DNA of 64,000 nucleotides from Balneolaceae bacterium (GTDB lineage Bacteria; Bacteroidota; Rhodothermia; Balneolales; Balneolaceae), in NCBI GenBank assembly GCA_017640605.1, contig JAEPQH010000001.1, positions 186,001 to 250,000 of the forward strand. Direction: 5' to 3'. Shown here piece by piece: positions 36,809-45,399 of this stretch. Within the stretch, counting starts at the first letter, position 1; each line of letters opens with the position of its first letter. Below the pieces are notes generated by a model that was not told where the DNA came from, did no database searches, and saw only the letters and a program-made list of their open reading frames with translations. A program made the position numbers and the translations under genes.

Positions 36809-36823
36809 TATTTATTAAGCAGC
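36800..36823. terminator. Palindrome shared by two convergent stop codons
   Basis: GCTGCTTA at 36800-36807 and TAAGCAGC at 36816-36823 form an 8-bp stem with an 8-nt loop. It spans the stops of the 36437 gene and of the 36815 acyl-CoA synthetase, so both proteins end in Ala-Ala coded by the arms. A bidirectional end structure is possible. Confidence 0.5.
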
Positions 36824-38698
36824 GTCGTCTTTAAAAATATCGTCGATGTAACTGGCATATTTTTCTGAAATCACCCGGCGTTTCACTTTAAGCGTCGGGG
36901 TTATTTCACCAGTTTCAACAGTAAATTCATTTTCGAGTAATCGGAAATCCCGGATTTTTTCATGAGAAGCCAGCTCTTTTGAGAAGCTTCTCATTTCTTT
37001 TTTGAAGAGGTTTACTATCTGATCATTCTTAACAAGTTTTGCAGGATCTTTTTCTTCGATGCCGTTTTCTTTCGCGAACTTTTGTAAAGCTTCAAAATCC
37101 GGTACAATCAGCGCCGCCATAAAATTCTGAGCCTCACCTACTACCACTAGCTGATCAATCCATTTACTGGTTTTGAACATATCTTCGATCGGACCCGGAT
37201 AAATATTCTTACCACCTGCATTCACGATCATGTGTTTAATTCGATCGGTAATTTGAAGATTTCCATTTACAAATCGACCCACATCTCCCGTATGAAGCCA
37301 GCCATCTTCATCAATCATTTCTTTGGTGGCTTCTTCATTTTTCCAATACCCTTTCATGGTATTTGGTCCACGGTTTAAGATTTCACCTTCTTTACTGGTT
37401 AAATCGGTGGGATAATCTTCTCCACTAATTTGTGCAATTATTTCACCTGTGTTTAAATCCTGAATTCCTACAGTTACTCCGGGAATAACTCTACCTACAA
37501 CTCCTACAACTTCATTTCCGGGTTTATTTGCAGCCATTACCGGTGAAGTTTCGGTGAGCCCATAGCCTTGAAGAATAGTGAGACCTGCGCATCGGAAAAA
37601 CAGATCGATATCCGGAGGCAGTGCTGCTCCACCTGAAACGAACAATCGAACATGTCCCCCCGTGCGTTCTTTGAGCTTATCAAAAACCAGTTTATCGGCA
37701 ATCATTTTTTGGAGAGCAACCAATCCACGCTGACCTTCAGAATATTTTCTACCAACTTCTACTGCCCAGTTGAAGATCGCTTTTTTGGTATCGCTGCCGT
37801 CTTCTACACTTTTTATGATGAGATTATAAATCTTCTCGAATAAACGTGGCACGCTCACCATCACCGTGGGTTTAACTTCGGGCATGTTTTTAGAAACGGT
37901 ATCCACACTTTCCGCGTAATAAATCTCAGCTCCGCAGGAAATGATCGCGTAATAACCACCTGTACGTTCAAAGCTGTGGCAGAGCGGTAAAAACGAGAGC
38001 GAACGATCGGTATCATCCCAATAAATATGCTGAGTAGCCGATTTTACATTGCTCACGATATTATGATGCGTAAGCATAGCTCCTTTAGGATTCCCGGTAG
38101 TTCCACTTGTATAAATTAAGGTTGCGATATCTTCGGGTTCTACCGCATTCGAATATTTATTGATGGTTTCTTTATGCTTAGAATAAAGCTTGGCACCTTT
38201 TGTGATTACATCAGAAAAAAGATTCAAATACTCATGATCGAGTAAGGATTTAACTTTCGGTTCATCAAAAGCGATCACTTCTACCAAATCGGGACAGTTA
38301 TCGAAAACTTCTACCGCTTTTTTAATTTGAATACCTGTCGAAACGAAGAATATTTTTGTATCAGAATCTTTCAAAATATACTCGCATTGCGCCGGTGGCA
38401 AGGTGGTATAAAGCGATACATTGATCCCACCAATTAATTGAATTGCAAGATCAACTACAGCCCATTCGTATCTGTTTTCACTGAGGATACCAATTCTATC
38501 ACCCGGTTTAGCTCCCTTTTCCACTAAGTACGCCGCAATGGATTGTACGTCATCGGTTACCTGATCCCAAAATACCGGCTCATAGCTTCCGTTTGGATCT
38601 AATTTATGATGGAAGGCAGCTTTTTGTTTTCCTGCATATTTATTTGATAGGTTTTTGAATAACTCGGTAAGAGTTTCAAAAGGTACAATTATAGGCAT
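36815..38698 (-). CDS. Long-chain acyl-CoA synthetase (AMP-forming)
   Basis: A 627-residue adenylate-forming enzyme of the FadD15/eukaryotic ACSL-like class. The P-loop is TLIYTSGTTGNPKGAMLTHHN near residue 195, followed by ILQGYGLTETSPVM near 385, GWLHTGDVGRF near 465 and the lid segment ITDRIKHMIVNAGGKNIYPGPIED. The length and C-terminal region (SFSKELASHEKIRDFRLL) are typical of the long form. It activates fatty acids for degradation or lipid synthesis at the inner membrane. It is divergent from the Fur-type regulator gene across 111 bp. Confidence 0.95.
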   Translation of the reverse strand: MPIIVPFETLTELFKNLSNKYAGKQKAAFHHKLDPNGSYEPVFWDQVTDDVQSIAAYLVEKGAKPGDRIGILSENRYEWAVVDLAIQLIGGINVSLYTTLPPAQCEYILKDSDTKIFFVSTGIQIKKAVEVFDNCPDLVEVIAFDEPKVKSLLDHEYLNLFSDVITKGAKLYSKHKETINKYSNAVEPEDIATLIYTSGTTGNPKGAMLTHHNIVSNVKSATQHIYWDDTDRSLSFLPLCHSFERTGGYYAIISCGAEIYYAESVDTVSKNMPEVKPTVMVSVPRLFEKIYNLIIKSVEDGSDTKKAIFNWAVEVGRKYSEGQRGLVALQKMIADKLVFDKLKERTGGHVRLFVSGGAALPPDIDLFFRCAGLTILQGYGLTETSPVMAANKPGNEVVGVVGRVIPGVTVGIQDLNTGEIIAQISGEDYPTDLTSKEGEILNRGPNTMKGYWKNEEATKEMIDEDGWLHTGDVGRFVNGNLQITDRIKHMIVNAGGKNIYPGPIEDMFKTSKWIDQLVVVGEAQNFMAALIVPDFEALQKFAKENGIEEKDPAKLVKNDQIVNLFKKEMRSFSKELASHEKIRDFRLLENEFTVETGEITPTLKVKRRVISEKYASYIDDIFKDDAA

Positions 38699-38809
38699 GT
38701 GTGATTCTGTTTATTCCGTTTTTCCGGTGGGAATATAATACTCTTAATGGCAAAAGCACGAGTTTCATAACCTGTATAACAAGTTGTATATTTAGAAAAA
38801 AATTCCATC

Positions 38810-39310
38810 ATGGCACATCCCGCACACGAAGACACTATTGAGCTTGTAAAAGAAATATTCAGGTCGTACCTCAAAGAAGGTAATCAACGGCAAACCCCTG
38901 AGCGCTTTATGGTTTTGGAGGAGATCTATCGTGCGGATGGCCATTTTGATGCGGATGATATTTTCTTTCGCATGCAGGATGGAGGCACTCGTGTTAGCCG
39001 CGCAACCGTGTACAACACGCTCGATCTTTTAGTTGAATGCGGACTTGTACAACGCCAGCAATTTGGTAAAAGCCAATACTACTACGAACGAGCGTACGCT
39101 TACCAACAGCACGATCATATTATTTGTAACGAATGCGGACATGTACTGGAGTTTTGCGACCCGCGTATTGGTGAAATTCAGGATTTAATCGGAAAAATTC
39201 ACGGAATGGAAATCGAATCTCATTCGCTCCACTTTTATGGAAGGTGCCGGGATATTGAAACTTGTGAACACCGCAAAGCAAATAGCGGAAAGAAGGATTT
39301 GGTTAAATAA
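38810..39310 (+). CDS. Fur-family metal-responsive regulator
   Basis: A 166-residue Fur-family regulator. The winged-helix segment RQTPERFMVLEEIYRADGHFDADDIFFRM precedes VSRATVYNTLDLLVECGLV near residue 65. The metal/dimerisation segment HDHIICNECGHVLEF holds the first CxxC, and the C-terminal CRDIETC the second pair, so a structural zinc site is likely. It could be Fur, PerR or Zur; the spacing does not settle this by eye. It precedes the repeat array and is divergent from the acyl-CoA synthetase gene. Confidence 0.92.
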   Translation: MAHPAHEDTIELVKEIFRSYLKEGNQRQTPERFMVLEEIYRADGHFDADDIFFRMQDGGTRVSRATVYNTLDLLVECGLVQRQQFGKSQYYYERAYAYQQHDHIICNECGHVLEFCDPRIGEIQDLIGKIHGMEIESHSLHFYGRCRDIETCEHRKANSGKKDLVK

Positions 39311-39323
39311 GGAGAAAGGAATC

Positions 39324-39344
39324 AGGAGTAAGGAGTAAGGAGTC
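39324..39344. repeat. Heptamer tandem repeat (AGGAGTA)n
   Basis: Three copies of AGGAGTA, the last ending in C, 14 bp after the Fur-type gene stop. The complement of this tract (CCTTACTCC, CTCCTGATTCC) appears in the spacers and right edge of the array at 39516-40610, so the array is framed by opposite-strand copies of a related sequence. Confidence 0.75.
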
Positions 39345-39515
39345 AAGGGAAAACTCATATTATTAACCACGGACGCACAAAATCTTGGAATAGATTTTTC
39401 AATGTGCAGTGTTCAACAAGCAATTTTCAGTGAACATACGGAGCTCACTTTCGGTAATTATGCACCTAAATTATTGCCTTTTTTCTCAAGCCTGTACTTC
39501 TTATCGTTTTTGACT

Positions 39516-39670
39516 CACCAAGGCTGAAGCCTTTGCTTGCTTATGATCGAGGTTAGATAAAAAAATCAATCGCAAATTGAAATGAAGTTAAAACAGTTTT
39601 GATTTCAGATTGTGAATCCACCAAGATCATAAACAAGCAGGGAGTTCACTCCCGGATATCGAGCTCCCGA
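39516..39670. repeat. Structured repeat unit 1
   Basis: Left arm CTTGCTTATGATC, right arm GATCATAAACAAG (one C/A mismatch, G-U if read from the minus strand). The internal hairpin is TCAAT/ATTGA and the second is TGA-TT-TCA. Confidence 0.85.
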
Positions 39671-39744
39671 GTTTTGCCTTGACCAAACACTCCCTTCTCT
39701 TGATTCCTTACTCCTTTTTCCTACCCTACTTACCGTTTTTGACT

Positions 39745-39898
39745 CACCAAGGCTGAAGCCTTTACTTGTTTATGACCGTGGTTAGATGAAAAAATTCAAT
39801 CGTATATTGAATCAAAAACAAACCGAACTAATTTCGGATTCTGAATCCACCAAAATCATAAACAAGCAGGGAGTTCACTCCCGAATATCGAGCTCCCG
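39745..39898. repeat. Structured repeat unit 2
   Basis: The arms CTTGTTTATGA/TCATAAACAAG pair perfectly. The internal hairpin is ATTCAAT-CGTAT-ATTGAAT, and the second hairpin is CCGAA/TTCGG, different from units 1, 4 and 5 on both sides of the stem. An additional GTGG/CCAC pair is possible. Confidence 0.85.
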
Positions 39899-39959
39899 AA
39901 TTGATTCCTTTCTCCTGTTTCCTTAATCCTTTCTCCTGCCCTACTTACCGTTCTTGAAC

Positions 39960-40117
39960 CACCAAGGCTGAAGCCTGTACTTGTTTATGACCTTCGTTGG
40001 ATAAAAACATTTAAATCACACATTGATTTAAAAATAAAACAGTTCCGATTTCGGATCGTGAATCCACTAAGATCATAAACAAGCAGGGAGTTCACTCCCG
40101 GATATTAAGCTTCCTAA
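39960..40117. repeat. Structured repeat unit 3
   Basis: The most divergent unit. The internal hairpin is TTTAAATCA-CACAT-TGATTTAAA, with both arms changed relative to the other units yet perfectly paired; the second hairpin is CCGA-TT-TCGG. A TGGAT/ATCCA pair closes the inner region. The outer arms pair as in unit 2. Confidence 0.85.
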
Positions 40118-40177
40118 TTATTGCCTTTCCAAAGTACTCCTTTCTCCTGATTCCTGTACTTTTTATCGTTTTTGACT

Positions 40178-40334
40178 CACCAAGGCTGAAGCCTTTACTT
40201 GCTTATGATCGAGGTTAGATAAAAAATTCAATCGCACATTGAATTAAAGTTAAAACAGTTCTGATTTCAGATTGTGAATCCACCAAAATCATAAACAAGC
40301 AGGGAGTTCACTCCCGGATATCGGGCTCTCGAAT
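40178..40334. repeat. Structured repeat unit 4
   Basis: The internal hairpin is ATTCAAT-CGCAC-ATTGAAT and the second is CTGA-TT-TCAG. The left arm has the C variant (CTTGCTTATGATC). The end reads GGGCTCTCGAA where the other units have GAGCTCCCGA. Confidence 0.85.
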
Positions 40335-40392
40335 TGATTCCTTTCTCCTGTTTCCTTAATCCTTTCTCCTGCCCTACTTACCGTTCTTGAAC

Positions 40393-40548
40393 CACCAAGG
40401 CTGAAGCCTTTACTTGCTTATGATCGAGGTTAGATAAAAAAATCAATCGCAAATTGAAATAAAGTTAAAACAGTTTTGATTTCAGATTGTGAATCCACCA
40501 AAATCATAAACAAGCAGGAAGTTCACTCCCGGATATCGAGCTCCCGAA
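40393..40548. repeat. Structured repeat unit 5
   Basis: Almost identical to unit 1. The right hairpin is weakened by one change (GGAAG instead of GGGAG). The preceding 60-bp spacer is identical to the one before unit 3. Confidence 0.85.
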
Positions 40549-40604
40549 TTTTGCCTTTCCCAAACACTCCCTTCTCCTGATTCCTTATTCCTTACTCCTT
40601 TTTC

Positions 40605-41489
40605 CTATCCCGAAATATACGTCTCCGCAATAAATTTGCGGGCAGCAAGTCGACTTCCCCACCAGCCCATCAAAACTGAGAGGCCAAACATCGCTCCTGC
40701 CAAGAAATACCATTGCCCGTACGGCCATCCTAGGATTCCCATCTCCGGAAGATACAGAGGGAGAATAAATTCGAAAATCAGGAAAATACAACCCACCGAG
40801 AGTATCCCGGCTACAAATCCCTGCAAAATGCCTTCAACGATAAATGGACTTCGGATAAATTTGTTAGTGGCGCCAACTAGTTTCATCGCTCGGATGAGTT
40901 CACGCTTCGCGTAGATGGTTAATCGGATGGTATTGTACACAAGAATGACTGCGGCAAGCAAAATCAATAATCCCAGACCTGCTCCCATCATGGTAAATAA
41001 ATTCAGATTTGATTCCATCACCCTAAGCAGCCCTTCGTTGTATTTTACTTCATCTACCCCACGCTGATTTAACATTGTAGATACAAAGTTTGAAATTTCA
41101 TCAACACCTGCTTCGGTATCCACCTTTACTTTAAAAGATGCGGGTAAAAAATTTAGAGCGACTAATTCTTCTACGCCGGGGCCAAATTCCTCGCGCATTA
41201 TCGCAGAGGCACTGTCTTTTGATATGTAAGTTACTTCGAGAGCCAGAGGATTTTCGTTAAGAGATTCCTGAATTTGTGCGCGTGTATTTTCATCGATATC
41301 AAACAGAAAAATTTCCACTTCTATAAGTTCTTTGAACGACATCGCCTGCACATACACATTGTAAGCCACTCGCGATAGAATCCCTAAGAGTAGGATTGCG
41401 ATAAATAAAGACAGTATAGAAGTAGTTGCTGCAAGTTTTGCTCGTTTAATTCCGGCAAAGCCTTCTTTGATGATGTATGAAAGATTCAT
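40605..41489 (-). CDS. ftsX: FtsX-type cell-division ABC permease
   Basis: A 294-residue FtsX homologue. A cytosolic N-terminus leads into helix 1 (AATTSILSLFIAILLLGILS). The extracytoplasmic loop (about 45-165) contains FLPASFKVKVDTEAG, and three more helices follow, including ERELIRAMKLVG-type coupling (KRELIRAMKLVGATNKFIRSPF). With FtsE it senses division signals and activates peptidoglycan hydrolases. No ftsE lies nearby. It follows the TonB-receptor-like gene by 3 bp, so it is the last gene of the cinA operon. Confidence 0.92.
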   Translation of the reverse strand: MNLSYIIKEGFAGIKRAKLAATTSILSLFIAILLLGILSRVAYNVYVQAMSFKELIEVEIFLFDIDENTRAQIQESLNENPLALEVTYISKDSASAIMREEFGPGVEELVALNFLPASFKVKVDTEAGVDEISNFVSTMLNQRGVDEVKYNEGLLRVMESNLNLFTMMGAGLGLLILLAAVILVYNTIRLTIYAKRELIRAMKLVGATNKFIRSPFIVEGILQGFVAGILSVGCIFLIFEFILPLYLPEMGILGWPYGQWYFLAGAMFGLSVLMGWWGSRLAARKFIAETYISG

Positions 41490-41492
41490 TCT

Positions 41493-43424
41493 TTAGTTTC
41501 TGAATTGTGCCCGTATTCCTACGATTAATCGTCGTGCCGGCATAGGTAAAGTAGCCGCCTCAAAGTAGCCTGCTTGTCCAAATCCGTCAAGTGTATTTTC
41601 CCATCGGATTAACACCATAATTGCTCTGACCCGAGCCGAAAGTTCGGCATCCAATCGGAAAAAAGCTGGAATTTCTGATTCCTCCAAAGCAGCATTTTCC
41701 CAATATTGTAATCCTGTATTGAAACGTCTTGTGCGATATGGGATTGGAGACAATGTTGAACGTAACCCGGCTTTAACGTAAGCAGCCCGATCAAACACAT
41801 ACCCTTTAATAAATGCGTTGTTTCTGAGCCAGATTTTACGATCATGCAAATTATTTGCTTGCAAAACTGAAGTCGGTTCAGTAGCCAATGCGGCATCTAC
41901 AGTAGCAGAACTGTGAATCTCGAATCGATGATTCTCAAACTCACCAAAAACTGTTGCCGATAGTTTGTCATAAGCTTCAGCGTTCACAAAACTACTATCT
42001 GTACCGATAAACACATCCTTATCTAACAAAGCATACCTACCGGACAAACCAAAAGTGAGTGTATTACTTAGTTCGAAATCCACTGCCGGAGCAATAGAAA
42101 TCCCCTTAGTTTCTTGAAGATCAGGATTGCCCGTAAAGTCTGAGGCCGACCAGTATAATTGCTGAATAGTTGGCATCCTCTGGAAAAGGGAGGCGTTCGC
42201 TCGTAATCCTATTTTGCCAAATCGGATACTTCCACTAGCTCCCAAATTATACGACTGAAAACCATCAAATCGATGCGAGAATGAATTATTTGAAAAAAGT
42301 TCTAAGCTGTTCGTAATTGGCAAATTGAAATTTCCGCTTACTGAAACCTCATTCCAACTACTCTTTGTTAATCCACTAAGCGACTTGCTGGCATGTGTTT
42401 TCAACTCAGCCTGCGTTGAAACCGCTACTTTTCCAGCTTGAGTATTTGCAATCCCTTTCAATGTCCAAGAACGCAGATCCCAATGTAGCGTATCTGTATC
42501 AAAAGGGAGATCGAATTCGTTTTTTGTGCGATAGATCTCAACCCCGTAGTTTTGTTTCGATAGTGAATCCGATCGAGAATACAGCCCAACTTTGATGTCG
42601 CTTCGCAATACATCCGATGAAACACCCGACTCATTCGGTTGGCTGCTAAACTCGCTGAAAGCAAATGTGGTAGGATCACCAACTACGTAACCAAAAGGTT
42701 CTTCACGCTCGAACTGATTGCGTATTATCATAGCCCGGAGCTGCATATTTTGTGAAAGAAAATGATACCCTTTAAAGAAGATCTGACTTCCTTGCACATC
42801 ATTTCGAGGAAAGCCACCGCCATCTCTTCGATCCCAAAAAGACAGCTCTACATTGGTTTTCTCTGAGAAATTTTGGGTAACCATAAATTCAAGATTCCGG
42901 TAATTGAAATCAGCTTCATCAAAAGTAAGGTAGCTCAATGGCTTGATGATATAGTAATCCTTCAACCGAATATCTGCCTTATAACTCCCCGATTGTTGAA
43001 CCCACATTTCATTCACTTTATATGTCGGTATGAAATTATAATTAACCAATCCGGTAATCGGATTTTTTAAACTGACTCCATTTATCGTCACTTCTTGCTC
43101 TAAAGGTCCATAGCCATTAATATCAAAGGCATCAATACGACCATTGCTTCCTTGTCGGTACGAAATAGTATTTGCTCGATACGCTAGAAAATCGCCCCAT
43201 TGCGCCCAGTTTTGCCATCGGAGTAAACTATCGCTGGTGATGTTTTGGAATCCAAATGGATTAATTTTCTTCCATGGCTCAATATAGATTGCTTCTCTTT
43301 TAGTAGTATCTGTTTCGGCAAATTGACTGGGATCGGCAAGAATGCCATCAGGAATTTGAGCTTGAATCAAACCGGATAGGCTGAACATCAAAAAAACAGA
43401 GAATAAAAAGCTGTTCGGTCTCAA
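41493..43424 (-). CDS. TonB-receptor-like putative porin
   Basis: A 643-residue outer-membrane protein with a signal peptide (to GLIQAQ, about residue 23). A plug-like N-terminal region (DAFDINGYGPLEQEVTINGV, about 105-125) is followed by a barrel with many aromatic-ended strands and the C-terminal RRLIVGIRAQFRN. The plug is shorter than in a full TonB-dependent receptor and no TonB box is visible, so it resembles Bacteroidota 'putative porin' proteins. Ligand unknown. It overlaps cinA by 4 bp (ATGA) and precedes ftsX by 3 bp. Confidence 0.8.
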   Translation of the reverse strand: MRPNSFLFSVFLMFSLSGLIQAQIPDGILADPSQFAETDTTKREAIYIEPWKKINPFGFQNITSDSLLRWQNWAQWGDFLAYRANTISYRQGSNGRIDAFDINGYGPLEQEVTINGVSLKNPITGLVNYNFIPTYKVNEMWVQQSGSYKADIRLKDYYIIKPLSYLTFDEADFNYRNLEFMVTQNFSEKTNVELSFWDRRDGGGFPRNDVQGSQIFFKGYHFLSQNMQLRAMIIRNQFEREEPFGYVVGDPTTFAFSEFSSQPNESGVSSDVLRSDIKVGLYSRSDSLSKQNYGVEIYRTKNEFDLPFDTDTLHWDLRSWTLKGIANTQAGKVAVSTQAELKTHASKSLSGLTKSSWNEVSVSGNFNLPITNSLELFSNNSFSHRFDGFQSYNLGASGSIRFGKIGLRANASLFQRMPTIQQLYWSASDFTGNPDLQETKGISIAPAVDFELSNTLTFGLSGRYALLDKDVFIGTDSSFVNAEAYDKLSATVFGEFENHRFEIHSSATVDAALATEPTSVLQANNLHDRKIWLRNNAFIKGYVFDRAAYVKAGLRSTLSPIPYRTRRFNTGLQYWENAALEESEIPAFFRLDAELSARVRAIMVLIRWENTLDGFGQAGYFEAATLPMPARRLIVGIRAQFRN

Positions 43425-44707
43425 GCCATTTCTTTGGTTAGTGCATAAGGTAGTTCATCAATACCGAGTAACATACGGCGGATGATTTCCAATGCCATTA
43501 TGGTTGTTCTTTGCTTGTTTACTAAGCGATCTTTGGTTAACAACGCCTTCACCGCAAAATGTTGTTCTTTGCTGTAAAACCCAATCCAAACGGTGCCAAC
43601 GGGTTTTTCCGGGGTGCCTCCTCCCGGACCAGCAATGCCTGTGGTAGATATTCCAATATCCGAACCGAGTTTTTCGGCCACACCTCTAGCCATTTGCAAT
43701 GCCACTTTCTTACTAACCGCTCCATCTTCTTCAAGATCGTTCTCAGAAACACCCAATTCCTGAACTTTCACTTCATTTGCGTACGAAACCACGCCGCCTA
43801 ACATATAGGCACTGCTTCCTGCAATATCTGTAATTGTACTTGCGATCAAACCACCGGTACAACTTTCTGCAGTGGAAATAGTCTTTTTTTGATCCATTAA
43901 AATTTCCCCTACACGCTCACTTAACGAATGCTCTTTATCATCTCCATAAATATACTTACCCGCTTTTTCACGAATTAAAGCAATCAGAGCTTCCGTATTC
44001 GAAACAGCTTCTTCTTTTGACACGCCCTTGCCTGTAATTCGTAGGGTTACTTGTCCAAATGAAGGCAGAAAAGCCAACGAAACTTGATCATTTAGATACT
44101 CGCTTAAATCACCAAGGATTTGATCAGATAATGTACTTTCACCAATTCCCGCTGTTTTAAGATATTTGGTATGAATGTACCCGATATCTTTAGCATGCTC
44201 TCTAAGCTTTGAAGCAACTCTCCGCTTCATCAGATACTTCATCTCATAAGGTACTCCGGGTAAAACAGCCAGAAAACAATCTTGTTCGTGAAACCACATC
44301 CCGGGAGCTGTTCCTGCTTTATTAAATAGCACCTCACAATTTTCAGGAACCATTGCCTGCCACGCATTCGATGCAGAGAAAGGAATATTACGTGAAGCAA
44401 AAAGTTCCTTAATGTAAATGAGTACCTCTTCGTCTTGCCGCATTTCTACGCCAAATAATTCCGCAATGGTGGTTTTGGTGATGTCATCGTGGGTAGGTCC
44501 CAGTCCACCGGTAGTAATCACCAAGTCCGATTCTTGCAAACACTGGCGAATCGTATTTGAGATTATCTGCTTATCGTCGGATATGGTATGCACACGTTGT
44601 ACATCAACACCTAGTTCATTTAAGAACTGCCCCATCCACGAGGCATTCGTATTTACAGTATCACCAATAAGTAATTCGTTTCCGATCGAAATTATTTGAG
44701 CTCTCAT
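43421..44707 (-). CDS. cinA: CinA-type competence/damage-inducible protein
   Basis: A 428-residue two-domain CinA. The N-terminal MoeA/Mog-like domain (1-170; start AQIISIGNELLIGDTVNTN, TTGGLGPTHDDITKTTIAEL) has ADP-ribose pyrophosphatase activity in relatives. The C-terminal domain (about 260-420) has the NMN deamidase motif STAESCTGGL and SDIGISTTGIAGPGGGTPEKPVG. It works in pyridine-nucleotide salvage, and its link to competence is not universal. It is the first gene of a leftward operon with the porin-like gene (4-bp overlap) and ftsX, and is divergent from pgsA across 101 bp. Confidence 0.95.
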   Translation of the reverse strand: MRAQIISIGNELLIGDTVNTNASWMGQFLNELGVDVQRVHTISDDKQIISNTIRQCLQESDLVITTGGLGPTHDDITKTTIAELFGVEMRQDEEVLIYIKELFASRNIPFSASNAWQAMVPENCEVLFNKAGTAPGMWFHEQDCFLAVLPGVPYEMKYLMKRRVASKLREHAKDIGYIHTKYLKTAGIGESTLSDQILGDLSEYLNDQVSLAFLPSFGQVTLRITGKGVSKEEAVSNTEALIALIREKAGKYIYGDDKEHSLSERVGEILMDQKKTISTAESCTGGLIASTITDIAGSSAYMLGGVVSYANEVKVQELGVSENDLEEDGAVSKKVALQMARGVAEKLGSDIGISTTGIAGPGGGTPEKPVGTVWIGFYSKEQHFAVKALLTKDRLVNKQRTTIMALEIIRRMLLGIDELPYALTKEMA

Positions 44708-44796
44708 GAACTAAAAATAGTGCTTTCGCAGATGGAAATGCTAACGCATTACACGCATTTATTAAGAGATTCCCTTAATCAAGTAAAAAATATTCC

Positions 44797-44804
44797 TATC
44801 TTTG
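44797..44804 (+). promoter_or_regulatory. TATCTTTG -7-like promoter box before pgsA
   Basis: TATCTTTG exactly fits TAnnTTTG and lies 4 nt before ATG 44809, so transcription would start at or next to the start codon. No TTTG -33 box is clear at 17-23 nt upstream. Possible leaderless mRNA. Confidence 0.35.
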
Positions 44805-44808
44805 CCGC

Positions 44809-45399
44809 ATGCATAAACTTCCAAATATTCTTAGCGGGATCAGAATGGTGTTGGCTCCCGTTTTTTTGGTTCTTTGGTTTCAGGATGAGTTCCTGTTAAA
44901 GGCAATCGGTTTAGCCGTTTATATAATTGCAGCGGTTACTGATTATTATGATGGATACTTCGCCAGAAAGTATGGAGTGTATTCCGATTTTGGAGCTTTC
45001 CTCGATCCCTTAGCCGACAAATTTCTGACTTTCAGTGGCTTCATTGTGTTGCCATTTATTGCTCTTGACCAATTCCCTTGGTGGGCTATTGCTTTAATCA
45101 TCATTCGCGATACTGTTATCACCGTATTAAGAGTATACATGAAACGTCGTAAAACAACGATGGTAACTCGGTTTACAGCCAAGATTAAAACCACCATCCA
45201 GATGATTTTCCTGTATCTAGGATTAGTGGTGGGATTGTTTCAGGGTGTCAACTTTTTTGCCGGCGATTGGGTGGAGTGGATACTTAGCACCGACATCATG
45301 CTGTATTTGATGATTTTTGTAACCTCTGTAACGGTATACTCCGGACTTGAATACTTGTACGTGAACCGCATGTTGATCATGAAACCCAATCCCAAATGA
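44809..45399 (+). CDS. pgsA: CDP-diacylglycerol-glycerol-3-phosphate phosphatidyltransferase
   Basis: A 196-residue CDP-alcohol phosphatidyltransferase. The motif DYYDGYFARKYGVYSDFGAF continues LDPLADK, fitting Dx2DGx2ARx8Gx3Dx3D, near residue 45-75. Five to six helices follow. It makes phosphatidylglycerophosphate, the step before phosphatidylglycerol. It overlaps pgpA by 4 bp, so the two enzymes of the same pathway are coupled. A longer frame from 44696 is not needed. Confidence 0.95.
   Translation: MHKLPNILSGIRMVLAPVFLVLWFQDEFLLKAIGLAVYIIAAVTDYYDGYFARKYGVYSDFGAFLDPLADKFLTFSGFIVLPFIALDQFPWWAIALIIIRDTVITVLRVYMKRRKTTMVTRFTAKIKTTIQMIFLYLGLVVGLFQGVNFFAGDWVEWILSTDIMLYLMIFVTSVTVYSGLEYLYVNRMLIMKPNPK

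Larger units (their letters stand above)
39516..40548. repeat. Array of five structured repeats of about 155 bp
   Basis: Five copies start at 39516, 39745, 39960, 40178 and 40393 (period 215-229 bp). Each has the order: hairpin AAGGCT-GA-AGCCTT; left arm CTTG(T/C)TTATGA; an internal hairpin in the AT-rich part; a second hairpin such as CTGA-TT-TCAG; right arm TCATAAACAAG; hairpin GGGAG-TTCA-CTCCC. The two long arms are inverted complements enclosing the internal hairpins. No open frame is visible across the array. It fills the space between the convergent Fur-type and ftsX genes, a usual place for REP/BIME-like elements. No transposase is nearby. Confidence 0.92.

Noticed and set aside
39516-40548. 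CRISPR array
   Set aside because: The units are about 155 bp with 60-75-bp spacers that are themselves repeated; there are no 24-48-bp repeats with unique spacers and no cas genes.
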